Part shown: positions 33,040-44,516 of the stretch, piece by piece
Numbering within the stretch: the stretch's first letter is position 1
Layout of the letters: every line of letters begins with the position of its first letter
NCBI GenBank assembly: GCA_024509875.1
Contig: JAMPIV010019087.1
Location: 124,001 to 188,000 of the forward strand
Reading direction: 5' to 3'
Length of the DNA stretch: 64,000 bases
From: Oreohelix idahoensis
Lineage: Eukaryota; Mollusca; Gastropoda; Stylommatophora; Oreohelicidae
The notes under the pieces: generated by a model
What the model saw: the letters and a program-made list of their open reading frames with translations, nothing else
Told to the model about the DNA's origin: nothing
Databases searched by the model: none
Made by a program: the position numbers and the translations under genes

Positions 33040-34470
33040 GTCTTAATAGCTTACTTACTTAGTCGTTCCCCTTCTACCGTGAGGTGTAGAGGTTTGGAAG
33101 AGAGAGCGCCAGACTATCCTATCGGCTGTCTTCCTCCTGGCCTGGTTCCATTCTAGTCCTCGGTCCTTCAAATATTGTCTAATGTTGTCCTCCCAGCGGA
33201 CTCTGGGTCGTCCAGGGGGTCTGGATCCCTGGTTCTTAGTTTCCCATGCTTGTCGTGGTAGCCGATCTTCTCCCATTCTGCAGACATGGCCAAACCATCT
33301 TGGTTGGGACTGTTCTACTTGGGTCTGCAAGGGGTGAGATTTTAGGCCTTGACGTATCGTCTGGTTGCGGACCATGTCTCTTCTTGTTACTTCAACCACC
33401 TTCCTCAGATACCTCATTTCTGAGGTTTGGATCTGGCTTTTGTGGGTTGTAGTCATTGCCCATGACTCGCATCCATATGTCAAGACTGGGACATAGGTGG
33501 AGCGGTATACAGCCATCTTCGTTTTCTTACCAACCTCTCTCTTGCTGAGGAATCCTCGATTTATGGCCTGTCTCCCAGCTGCTGCTTTTCGAGTGGCCAA
33601 CTCTTCTTTGATGCCTCCCTTTCGGTCTATAATAGCTCCGAGGTATTTAAAGTGGTCGACCTGCTCCAGGACCTGTTCTCCCAGCTTAATTTGATGTCTT
33701 CTTTCTCCTCGTGATATCACCATGGATTTTGTTTTAGAGCTGCTTATGACCATCCCTCCTCTTCTCCAGCTCTTCCTTCCAGACATGCAGGTTAGATTGG
33801 AGATGTGCCACTGATTTAACAATCAGGGCAACATCATCAGCAAATGCCAGCTCTGAAATACAGACCTGTCTCATCTTCCAGTACCCCACTGAATACTTTC
33901 TTGTTCTCTCCTTACATGCCTTGATGACATCGTCCATGAGAAGTATGAAAAGATAAGGTGACAGGATATACCTTGTCTTACACCAGTGGTGGTCCTGAAC
34001 TCTTCTGACTTATGGTTTGCTGTCCTCACATAATTTCTGCAAGACTTGTAGAAGCTCTGTATAGTATGAATCAGAGGTGCTGGAATGTTCTTCCTTGCCA
34101 AACAGTCCCAAAGTTTGCTCCAGGGGACCCTATCAAACGCCTTTTCCAGATCTATGAAACAAAGATGGATCTCACTCTTATACGCAAGGGCCTTTTCACT
34201 CAGCTGTATGAGTGTGAAGATTAGGTCTTGAGTACTTCGGTTTGCTTGGAATCCGCACTGGACCTCATCTAATTGTGGCTCAGCTAAGCGTCAGAGTCTC
34301 TGCTCTAGGATTCTAAAGTAGATTTTACCACGGACACTGAGAAGGGATATGCCTCTATGCTTTCCACATTGTCGATTGTCACCCTTTTTGAAAAATGGTG
34401 TTATGATGGCAATCTCCCAATCCTCTGGTATGGTCTTGTTGCACCACGCTGCCTATAGGACCCTTAAGAG
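33040..34470 (-). pseudogene. LINE-A reverse transcriptase
   Basis: From right to left the frames give NKTIPEDWEIAIITPFFKKG, HRGISLLSVRGKI, VQCGFQANRSTQDLIFTL, LCFIDLEKAFDRVPW, GVRQG, LAFADDVALI with catalytic FADD, then DHFKYLGAIIDRKGG, YGCESW, and the C-terminal RWFGHVCRMGEDRLPR up to HGRRGTTK. The longest intact frame is 33055-33822. Earlier parts are split over several frames (33734-33937, 33871-34101). The element ends in a (TAAG)n tail at about 33047-33060. The same family, on the other strand, forms 1-602. It is 5' truncated within the RT. Confidence 0.88.
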
Positions 34471-34479
34471 TGTCACGTA

Positions 34480-36850
34480 TGGAAATATAGCCTTCAGTAT
34501 CTGCAGTCTTTCGTGACCTCTTTAGCGCTCTATGATTTTCTAGCAAAACCTTGAACGTAAAGAAACGAAGTTGTTTACCAACTTCCGTGACCTGCCAGTC
34601 ATAACAAGGAGCGAATCAGGTTTGTTTACCTGAGTTTCTCACGCGAGCTGATCTGTCAATCATCGGATATCAGACAGACGCACGTGGAAAAACACCGGAC
34701 CTTTCTTAAGTGAGTCGCTCGGGCAAAAATATTTTCTCGAGTACCCTTTGAGGTTCGTATACACAAGGGTGAGTTAACTCTGATCTCCAGAAACGGGCTA
34801 AATCTCCGAGGAACCCGTTAGACGGTTTTAAGTCTCTGTTGTCGATTAGCAACGTCCGACAGAGCGACTGTGAAAACATTTTATCTTGGGAACTTAGGTT
34901 TCGGATTTCTCTGCTATGCACAATAGTGTGAAAATTAGCATCCTCTAGAGATCATAATACCATGATGATATATAAACTGTGTCTTCCCAAACCAACCATC
35001 AGTTGTCGCTCAGAAATTTTCGGACAGTCTAAGCATGCAGTAGCTAGAACCATTTTTGCTAGATGTGTTAATAGTATTCGTGGGGATTGTCATTCTGATG
35101 TTCTGGTAATAGAAAATTAGGGCTTACGTGTTAAAGTTTACCATTATAATTCACTTAAAATTCTAGCTGTTAAAGACCAGTGAAAAATAACGCGTAGCTA
35201 TTTGTTTACCCGTTGTTCAGTTTAATGTTAATTTTACCACCCGCTTTCTTACACAAAAAGAGACGTTTTAGTTGACTAATTAATATGCTAGGCGCAACTG
35301 GTAGGGACAATAGAATTCACGTTACATTTCATTTTGTGCATTTATAGTAAGTGACTATTATTTAATATCATACGACGATCCACAGACGCCGACAATTTAC
35401 TAGCTATTAACGACAGGCGATATTTGTTTAGTACATTGTACGCTGATCGCTAACGCGCGCGCAAAGGGGCGGGAAGGGTTGCATACCTCCATCCGACCTG
35501 AAATTGCAGCGTGGGCGAAAAGCTGGCCGTATAGATGTAAATAAAGTCACTGTGTGCCTTTTAAATTTAATCAGGACTGACGGAGTGGATAAGAGATCGC
35601 CTTGTCCCCGTTCGTGTATATATAGAATAGTAGCATTTTTTCATAAATGTCTTGTTTATTTCTCGCAGACCTGATCAACAGCAGCCAGCGATCTATTTTG
35701 GTCCTTTTCTTCATTTACTGAATGGTTAATGTTGTTTTTTCTTGGCTATCAGAAACATTTAACGTGTAAATTTAACTGGACTTATCAATACCCAGATATT
35801 TTTTCCAATTTATCAGCCCACGGGGGTTGTGCAGAAATAATAACACTATCTGACTTTTGACAGTCGTATCAGCGGATTTATCCAGAAAGTTACGCTGTTT
35901 CAAAATCGGCACTCACATAGAACCAGCCGATAGGATTACCATCAACTAACAATTGAAACAGTGTTTAGCAACTAGATGTTTCCAAATACTGGAAGTATTT
36001 TTCACTGTTTGCTGTGAACACAAGATCTCGGTTTCTACACTAACTATTCGATGTGACATTTGTTCATCCAGGAATACACCACCAACTTTGGCGTCCCCCT
36101 CATAAAATCTTATTTACTAGAGGACGAAATGGGGCATTTTTGGATAATACCCCCTGACATTTTATACATTCAGGAACCATTGTAATTCCAAAGGGATATC
36201 ACCAACAATAGGGTAAGCTTGATTGAGTGGCCACGTATGACAGAGAGAGTGAATATTTTCTTAGTTACAGAAACTGTACCATCATTGATTTTTTGCTTAA
36301 AAATTGTTTAGTTACTGGGTAGCATTTAGTAGGAACTTTGTTTTCTTTACGGTCTATGCTGTAACATATGCTGACCTTTGACCTTTGGGTTACTAACTTT
36401 TTGGGTTCTTTTCTCAACAGTGGGAGGCCACAGTTATTCAGTTATTTTCCTATGAATGTAAATCTGATTTTATTTGATTTGTCTTTAGTTATTTGTTGTT
36501 GTCAGGTAATGATAATAAACAACAAAAGAAACTTAACTTTGTTAGTTGGTGACCCATACCCAATTAACCATAGTTTTTTCCCGTTTGTGTGTCTTGTAGC
36601 CACATATCTCTGTGTATGTGCGTGTTTGTGTGTGTGTAGTTAAACTTATATTTCTAGGTATAAGGAGGGCCAAGATTGTCTGGTACTAAAAGATAGTCGT
36701 ATAGATAGGCTGAACTAGAGAAACTACTCATTCCAGAGACAGATCTTCTCCTTAAACTATTCACCCGTGAAATATATTCTCACACCTTTATTTCTCACGT
36801 ACTTATCACCATCCACTCTACTCAGACGGGACCATAAATAACTTTCAAAC
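34480..36850. other. No recognised gene; weak promoter-like spots
   Basis: This is one of the longest stretches without a clear transposon. A TATATAAA at about 34971-34978 has an ATCAGTT initiator-like match about 30 bases downstream. A CpG-rich spot with GGGGCGGG lies at about 35450-35475. A donor-like AAGGGTGAGT lies near 34765. No open frame shows a protein family. It may be host intergenic or intron sequence. Confidence 0.4.
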
Positions 36851-37138
36851 CTATCTAATCACGACAAAGAGTAATAGGTCGCCTGATGCTCCCATGTACT
36901 TAACCATTTCTGGTGTTATACTGTCATGCCCTGCTGCTTTGCCCATCTTGATTTTCTCCAGTGCTGCCTTCAGTTCTTCCATCTTTAGGTCATTTTCACC
37001 ATCACTGGTTTTCTCTTCTGTGCTAGTGGTTATCATTTCTGATGCTTCACCATGCACACCATCCAGGAGTTCGAAGAAATATTCTTTCCATCTTTCCATT
37101 ACTTCCTTCGGGGCCGTAAGCAATTTGCCTTCATTCAT
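36851..37138 (-). pseudogene. LINE-E fragment, linker and RT start
   Basis: The 95-residue frame reads NEGKLLTAPKEVMERWKEYF, then KMEELKAALEKIKMGKAAGH and DSITPEMVKYMGASGDLL. This is the linker and first RT block that normally lie between endonuclease and RT core. It lies downstream of the complete C-terminus of the LINE at 37150-39385, in the same orientation. It is exactly the part that copy lacks. Confidence 0.75.
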
Positions 37139-37149
37139 AACCCTCCACT

Positions 37150-39385
37150 CCCAAAGGAGTATAGGCCTTCAACAAATACCTGCCAAGTCCTCCTGTTACG
37201 TGCCATCATCTCAAGTTCTTTCCATGTTTTCCTCATAATTTTCACCTCTGTTTCCAGCTCTCTTCCCTATGTGTTTCTTGGTCTACCTCTGCCTCTCTTG
37301 CCCTGGGGGTTCCAGAACAAGGACTGCCTTGTAATGCTATCAACAAGTTTCCTCAGTGTGTGTCCTAACCATCGCCATCGTCTTCTTCTCATCTCTTGTT
37401 CCACTGACACTTATCTAGTTCTTGTCCTCAGTTCCACGTTGGTAACATTGTCATACCATTTTAATCCCTCTATTCTACGCAAGCACCCATTTATAAAAGT
37501 CTGTAGCGTTTTGGTTGTTGTCTTTGTTGTTCTCCATGTCTCAGGGCCATATAATAGGACTGACTTCACATTTGAGTTGAAGATTCTTATTTTCGTGTTG
37601 GATCCTATTTCTCTTGATCTCGATATTTCCCAATGCAATGAAAGCTCCTCTTGCTTTTTTATTTTTATTTTGATATCACTGTCTGTCCCTCCAACTTTGT
37701 CTATATTGCTGCCAAGTTATGTGTACGATTCTACATCTTGTATTGGTGTTTCTTCAAGTTCAACCCTGTTATCATTAACTGCATTTATTCTCATTATTTT
37801 TGTCTTTTCCTTGTGTATTTTCAGACCCAATTGCTGTGACCTCTCATCCAGTGTTTTCAATTTGTCCTGCATCTGATTACGGTTATGGGACAGAAGAGCC
37901 AAGTCATCAGCAAAATCCAGATCATCCAACTGCTTAGTCAGTCCACTGGATTCCATTTCTGTTGTGTGTTGTCGATGTTCTCATAACCCAGTCTATTGCT
38001 AGTAAGAAAAGAAATGGAGACAAGAGGCATCCCTGTCGCACTCCTGTTCTTATCCGAAACGGTTCTGTAAGCTGTCCTTCATGAAGAACTCTGCATGTCA
38101 TGTCTTGATATGTTATCTTTATTAAATTAATGATCTTCAGGGGAACTCCATAATGCCTCATCAATTTACAAAGTGATTCTCTGTCTACACTGTCAAATGC
38201 CTTTTCGTAGTCCACAAATCCGATGTATAGTGGTGAATTCCATTCCAGACTTTATTCAACTATTATTCTCAAAGTGGCTATCTGGTATGTACAGGATCTG
38301 TGTTGTCGAAAACCTGCTTGTTCATCTCTCAGTTTTTCGTCATTTTCTCTTTGACTTCCTCTGTCCACCAAGGTGTCCTCTTTCTCTTGTTCCCAAGTCG
38401 GACTTCACCACATGCTTCTGCAGCAGCTGTCTTTATTATGTCCTTGAATTTAAGCCAGAGGGTTTCCAAGTCATCAGGTTGTTCTTCTGTGTTGTTCACC
38501 GCTGCAGCAATAAGCCCCTGATATCTGGTCTTAATTTCTGGCTCTCTCAGCTTGTAGGTCTTAATGCTCATTTCTTCCGTTCGTTTACTAAGTTTCTTGC
38601 GTGATGTTGGGCAGTTCCTAGGCTGAGCAACTCTTTCAGTTGTTCTTTTGATTGTAAGCAGGTAGTGATCACTTCCAATCTCTGGCCCCCTCCAGACTTT
38701 AGCATCCTGGACATATTTGAATGAGCTCCTCCTAACAATGGCATAGTCGATCACTGATTTCTCATTCTTTGTTGGTTCACATCTAGTGTATACATGTATG
38801 CGCTTATGGGGGAACTTTGTGTTTGTAATGATCAGATTCTGCTCACTGCAGAATCTAAGGAGTCGCTTTCCATTGTCATTGAGAGTATCTTCTCAATATC
38901 TTCCGATAACTCCACCCCATCTAGCATGGTTATTTCCAACTCTGGCAATGAAATCTCCGAGCATGATAATTTCATCTATGCAGTCATCTACTGTCCTTTG
39001 AAGCAGCTCGAAGAATTCCTCCTTGACCTCTGCTTTCTCATCCTCATTTGACCCATTCACTATGACCAGGATGACTATGGTTTCTCCTTCTTTTAGTTTT
39101 ACAACCATAATGCGCTCCGAGATAAAGTTCCATCCCTTGATACTATCTTTTTGGTTTTTGGCCACAATGCAACCCACGACCCCTTTAGCTCTTTCAGATG
39201 TGGGTACACCACTGTAGAGCAGCGTGTTGCCATCGAGATCCATGACTCCTTGTCCTTTTTTCTTTGTTTCCGTTATAGCCAGGATTTCTAGTTTTTGCTT
39301 TTCTCATCTCTTCCACCAGCTCCTCTTCTTTCCCATTTATACTTCTTGTGTTCCACGTTCCATAAGTCGTAGTCCGTTCCAGTTC
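37150..39385 (-). pseudogene. LINE-E, endonuclease and reverse transcriptase, internally deleted
   Basis: The 5' end gives TTYGTWNTRSIN, a typical endonuclease start. It is followed by EILAITETKKKGQG (one frame change), NTLLYSGVPTSERAKG, EIIMLGDFIARVGNN, FPHKRIHVYTRCEP, IDYAIVRR and GSDHYLL with the catalytic SDH. The long linker (38329-38754) ends at EEVKEKMTKN and jumps to EKLRDEQAGFRQHRSC, so roughly 200 residues are missing. RT continues with FVDYEKAFDSVDRESL, GVRQGCLLSPF, LDFADDLALL and YGPETWR, then the C-terminal [12 protein letters not shown] to [11 protein letters not shown]. Several frameshifts and stops are present. Confidence 0.88.
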
Positions 39386-39429
39386 GTCGCCTTTAGAATC
39401 TATCCGGTTTTCTCTCTTGTAGTTCCCTT

Positions 39430-40345
39430 AATAGCAAAAAGTGAAAAGGAGCTGCAGGAAACGGTTGATACAATAGTGATAGAAAGTGAAAATAAAGGCC
39501 TCAGCCTTAATAGCAAAACGACAGAAGTAATGGTCGTCTCAAAGAAAAGGGCTTCCCCAGAATGCACTATCAAATTAAATGGAACAGTTTTAAAACATGT
39601 CAATAAATTCAAATACCTAGGCACATTAATAACAACGGATGGAAGATGCATCTCAGATGTGAAGAGCAGAATAGCTCAGGCAAAAGCAGCACTATATAAA
39701 ATGAAGAGTATTTTATGCAACAACTCTTTGTCACTGGAAGTAAGAAAGAGAGTTCTTCAGCGTTATATAGAACCAATCCTCACATATGTGTGTGAGTCAT
39801 GGACAATTAGTAAACATGTAGGGAAGGCACTAGAGGCCACAGAGGTGTGGTTATACAGAAGATTGTTAAAAATATCATCGACAGCCAAAAAGAGTAATGA
39901 GAATGTCCTGAGGCCAATGCGCAAAGGAAACTTATTTCACAAGCTAGAAAGAAGCAATCCACTTTTTTGGGCACGTTAAGAGAAGAGGAAAGCTGGAATA
40001 TATCATAACAACAAGTAAGATTGAAGGATGATAGGAAACTATACAGAGCGATACAATTTGATCATCAGAAGTGGTCCCTCCGTCGATCAAGTGTTTCAGC
40101 CCCTTAATCTTCTTTTCACTCTAAAGGGGGCGGGCCAAGTTAGGTCATGACTCTCAAGTGTCAGCCTCCTGTTGTCTAGTGTAGAGACAACAGCAGGCTG
40201 ACTGAGAAAGACAGAGAGATCAAATACTGGACCGTTTGACATCGTGGCATGGAAAGAATTCAACAACAGAATTGATAAATTGACTGGAGACAGGAAGTTG
40301 TGGAGAGACATGATCTCCTACGCCACTAGGCAAGGTACTTGAAGA
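39430..40345 (+). pseudogene. LINE-F reverse transcriptase, C-terminal part
   Basis: The frame gives SEKELQETVDTIVIESENKG, KTTEVMVVSKK, NKFKYLGTLITTDGRC, RIAQAKAALYKMKSIL, YIEPILTYVCESWTIS and VWLYRRLLKISSTAKKSNE. After a break by a REP-B copy it resumes with KLWRDMISYATRQGT and a stop at about 40340, the normal end of this LINE type. It starts after the RT active site. It is head-to-head with LINE-E. Confidence 0.82.
40059..40186 (-). mobile_element. REP-B SINE-like copy 2
   Basis: The reverse complement has CAACAGGAGGCTGACACTTG, TCATGACCTAACTTGGCCCG and GGACCACTTCTGATGATCA. It lies inside the LINE-F end, whose reading resumes beyond it. Boundaries are approximate and I could not establish target duplications. 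Confidence 0.7.
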
Positions 40346-40829
40346 AGAAGATAATATAATGATATGCCATTACACTGTGAGAAACATGGGAGTCATTCGT
40401 AATCAAGTGACAGCATACAGATATTAGATAAGAGATTAGAAAATAAATTGTGTCTCTGAAAATTAGGTCAGGAGCACACCCCTGGATCAACCACGTACCG
40501 GTAATGGGGAATCTTCGCTAAAAGATCCGGTGAAACTACGAATACTGACAACAATGGCGTCAAATCATGAATGAAAGTGACGTCACAAAAATTCACAAAT
40601 AGGACACGAAACGAAACACAAACTTCATATAAGAAAGATCGTGACAAAGCGACGGATGAAATAAAGAAGTCTGAAATACAGGAAAGTAAATGAATAACAG
40701 AGTCAAGCAAAATGATATTGGACATTTGGACCACCAGGTGAAAGGCCACCCATTTCGAAAATGAGACGATTCTCTAGAGAAAAACGAGTACGGTCATCAC
40801 TATGATAGCAGGACTTCTTGTTTTGTTAT
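40346..40829. other. No recognisable feature
   Basis: Sequence between two LINE ends without a coding signature. Confidence 0.4.
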
Positions 40830-40834
40830 TCCAT

Positions 40835-41051
40835 TTTTTGCTTTTGATTTTCGTCGATTATTGTTATTGTTAATCAGAATCGACCTCTCACTGCACTCCG
40901 GGCAAACCCATAGGGAGACCCTCAGCAAATGTTGAAGAGTGTGAATGCTAATTATACCTGTAGCACGCTGGTTGTACATACGACGGATACATCCTCTCTC
41001 ACGTCCATTTCTGCTAGTCCCACGTTTGATGCCAAACTCCAACAGTCTCAG
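40835..41051 (-). pseudogene. Jockey-like LINE, C-terminal end
   Basis: The frame reads RLLEFGIKRGTSRNGRERGC, RRMYNQRATG and LQHLLRVSLWVCPECSER before running into the 3' tail. The VCPEC pair looks like part of a zinc-binding end. Joined across the palindromic insertion it follows KDESTRL at 42950 without loss of a codon. Confidence 0.8.
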
Positions 41052-42949
41052 TGTTACGCACGGATCATTATTATTTTTCGTTTGTATAAACATTTTTCGT
41101 ATGTATGATCATTTTTTTGACTGAAATGTATATTATATATATTTACAGTCAAAGGGACATAATCCGAGTTATCGAGACTACAATTTTTTAGGAGTTTGCC
41201 TTCTCTTGTATAGAGACACGTTCGGTCTATAATTTCTTGAACGAAGCGTGACCACATCTCCTTATTTGGTAGTACCAGTCAACTATGGTAGATGTCTGAA
41301 AACCTGTCTTAACGCTTCTTTTCATGACCATAAAAGGCGCGACTGTGTAAGACTTTTATCTCGAATGTTCTTAGAATCGTCTTATTGTGAACGGCGACTC
41401 AGAGATTGTCGTTCTGCGCATGTCTCGACCTGGTTTTCGTTTGTTGTTCCGGCCAGCTCGGGGAGTTTAGAAATGGTCTAAGTCGCGAGCAGACGCGACC
41501 TGCGTCTTGTGATTTTCTGAGGGAAATACATTGTCTTTGTGAGTTAGTTAGCTAACTAGACTATTTCCCAGTATTATTCAAGCCTGCCTGGAGGCATATG
41601 TTCATGGTTGATTTTCCGAAATAAGGTAATTCCTCTTGTATCGAACTTTATGCTATCATCTAGAGGTTCGTCATTTTGTCGCCTTTTTGCTCGCCTGTGT
41701 GATTCAAAATGGAGAGGTACTTTGACTAGGATTAAGTCACCGGTATCTTTATACCTGAACTAGTTATATATATATGGGTCGCTCTAGACCAACAAGACTA
41801 TTGTCTGTGTTCCAGGATTCGTTATATCAGAGATCACGTCCAAGTCAGATGGTTAGACTTAGAAACATTATAAAGGTCGAGCTGACCTGTAATCCATGTA
41901 TGCTATTCACGTGCAGACAGTAAACGGACTGATTGTATACATCTGATCTGCTAGCATCAGAAAGGGAATATTTATTATTGTCTATGAACAGTGTCAGCTG
42001 CAGATCATCACTGTTCATAGACAATAATAAATATTCCCTTTCTGATGCTAGCAGATCAGATGTATACAATCAGTCCGTTTACTGTCTGCACGTGAATAGC
42101 ATACATGGATTACAGGTCAGCTCGACCTTTATAATGTTTCTAAGTCTAACCATCTGACTTGGACGTGATCTCTGATATAACGAATCCTGGAACACAGACA
42201 ATAGTCTTGTTGGTCTAGAGCGACCCATATATATATAACTAGTTCAGGTATAAAAATACCGGTGACTTAATCCTAGTCAAAGTACCTCTCCATTTTGAAT
42301 CACACAGGCGAGCAAAAAGGCGACAAAATGACGAACCTCTAGATGATAGCATAAAGTTCGATACAAGAGGAATTACCTTATTTCGGAAAATCAACCATGA
42401 ACATATGCCTCCAGGCAGGCTTGAATAATACTGGGAAATAGTCTAGTTAGCTAACTAACTCACAAAGACAATGTATTTCCCTCAGAAAATCACAAGACGC
42501 AGGTCGCGTCTGCTCGCGACTTAGACCATTTCTAAACTCCCCGAGCTGGCCGGAACAACAAACGAAAACCAGGTCGAGACATGCGCAGAACGACAATCTC
42601 TGAGTCGCCGTTCACAATAAGACGATTCTAAGAACATTCGAGATAAAAGTCTTACACAGTCGCGCCTTTTATGGTCATGAAAAGAAGCGTTAAGACAGGT
42701 TTTCAGACATCTACCATAGTTGACTGGTACTACCAAATAAGGAGATGTGGTCACGCTTCGTTCAAGAAATTATAGACCGAACGTGTCTCTATACAAGAGA
42801 AGGCAAACTCCTAAAAAATTGTAGTCTCGATAACTCGGATTATGTCCCTTTGACTGTAAATATATATAATATACATTTCAGTAAAAAAATGATCATACAT
42901 ACGAAAAATGTTTATACAAACGAAAAATAATAATGATCCGTGCGTAACA
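41052..42949. mobile_element. Near-perfect palindromic (foldback) element, 1898 bp
   Basis: The left arm 41052-41993 and right arm 42009-42949 are reverse complements with a 15-bp spacer (41994-42008). I saw only two differences: one substitution at about 41747 and one base missing opposite about 41119. The ends read TGTTACGCACGG and CCGTGCGTAACA. The insert is flanked by CTCAG on both sides (41047-41051 and 42950-42954), and the LINE frame closes exactly when the insert and one CTCAG are removed. Open frames in the arms are mirror duplicates without a known domain. A TATATATAT tract at 41764-41774 and its mirror at 42227-42238 point toward the centre. No transposase is encoded. TG...CA ends with a 5-bp duplication fit LTR-type integration, but a foldback DNA element is equally possible. 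Confidence 0.92.
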
Positions 42950-43808
42950 CTCAGCCTTGTTGATTCATCCTTTGCAGTGTCATTATCCAGCAGGCGATCA
43001 TTAATTGCCCTTAGTATCTCTCCTGTATCCATGTCCAGTGTCCCCACTATGGGAGCCCTCGAGGCCAGTCTGTCAGCCCTCTCATTGCCACGTATCCCTG
43101 CATGACCAGGACAGTAGATCCACACCAGTTCGTCAAGATTTGAGGATTCTATTGATTTTTTCCATTCCTGCGGCATCCATCCGTTCTGAACTTTCCGAAG
43201 CATGGCTGGAGAGTCTGACAATACAACTGCCTTGGTTGATGGAGTTTCAGACAGCCACCTCAGTGCTGCAGTAACTGCCTCTACCTCCATTCTCATGCTG
43301 GAGGTGGTTGTCATGTAGGCTCCACTCTGTTAAGCTACGATCCTGCCCTTTATTCTCGCAGAGAAGCCCCATCCTGATTTCTCTCACGCACTACAGACCC
43401 ATCAGTGTACACAATGGAGTCATCATCCCCAGTATGATCACTTACCAGCTGATTAATCTCTAGCTCTGCTTTTCCACAGCCCCAAGATCTGCACTCTCTG
43501 CCAAGGCTAATGATGACCTGCTGGTAGTTTATCCAGTTCTCCCCTGACTTACTCCATTCTTCCCGTCTGGATACATTTTCAACCCTAGTCACCTGACCAA
43601 TCGTAGCCTCTGCCTGTGCCATCCATGACATCCCCCTCTTGATTCTTGCTCCTTTGATGTCAGCTACGTTTTCATGTAGGGGGTGTCTTTTGTCGGTGGT
43701 TACCCGCATATAGGCTTTTGCCTGGGCCATTGCATATCTGGATCTAATCGACAGCAATACGAGCATGTATCTCATTGACACAAAGGGGGTATCATGCGTA
43801 CAGCCCAA
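42950..43808 (-). pseudogene. Jockey-like LINE, RNase H domain
   Basis: 43350-43808 ends with DDDSIVYTDGSVV, the first RNase H Asp. 43314 downward gives MRMEVEAVTAALRWL with the Glu, VVLSDSPAML with the second Asp, and IYCPGHAGIRGNERADRLA with the final His and Asp region. A frame change near 43330-43350 separates the two parts. Upstream residues (WMAQAEATIGQ and others) are the RT-RNase H connector. RNase H removes the RNA strand during reverse transcription. Confidence 0.85.
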
Positions 43809-43810
43809 AA

Positions 43811-44516
43811 CTAGTCGAATTCCTTCATTCTAAAGCGTTCCAGTCGTTCACATTGTGACAATGACAGCGTGAGTATTCCTAGCCCGTACTCGATTACTGA
43901 AATCACGAGCTGATGATACAGAAGAAACAATAGTCTCTGTTCCAAGCGCGCAGCAGCCATTGTTTTTAAGGCTGCCAGTCCTCTCTTGCACTTCTGTATG
44001 ATCAGTTCGACATGATACTTGAATGATAGCCCACGATCAAACGTTACTCCCAGATACTTCAGCCTGTCTTGCCTTTCAATGTTCTGCCCATTGATAGTGA
44101 TATCTGGAAGGTCTGCTTTCACTATGGAGTTGTTCAAAGAGCACCACATCACACAGGCCTTGTTGGGATTGACCTTTGATCCGCTTTCCTCACACCATTT
44201 ATAAACCGCCTGTAGTGTCTCTTGAATGCCTTGGCCCATTTCCTGTCTGTCTGAGCCAGTTCTATACATGAGTATGTCATCTGCGAAAGTTAATGTTCGT
44301 CCCAGTCCTGTTGGTTGATAGGTTGCTACTTTTGCTGTGTAGATGTTAAACAGCACTGGTGATAGAAGAGAACCCTGGGGTAGTCCCGGGCAAATGCGTA
44401 TTGGTTCTGATGTCCAAGTTCCCAAGCGAAAAGCAACTGATCTCTCCATTAAGGCAGCTGCTATCCACCTTGTTATCCAAGGGTTTACATCACATGCCAT
44501 TATACAGTCTACTAGG
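43811..44516 (-). pseudogene. Jockey-like LINE, RT palm C-terminal half
   Basis: The frame begins CDVNPWITRWIAAALMERSV, then GLPQGSLLSPVLFNIYTA, LTFADDILMY with the catalytic FADD, NPNKACVMW, RLKYLGVTFDRGLSF and LLYHQLVISVIEYG. It is the second half of the RT. The first half ends at VDFATLV at 46865, on the other side of the solo LTR. Confidence 0.88.

Noticed and set aside
39224..39420. Start of the long plus-strand ORF 39224-39979 as the true LINE-F start
   Set aside because: Its first 65 residues lie on the antisense of LINE-E endonuclease. LINE-F homology begins only at about 39430.
41845..42157. Mirror-image ORFs of 74 residues on both strands as small genes
   Set aside because: They are the two arms of the palindrome read across its centre and have no domain or family resemblance.
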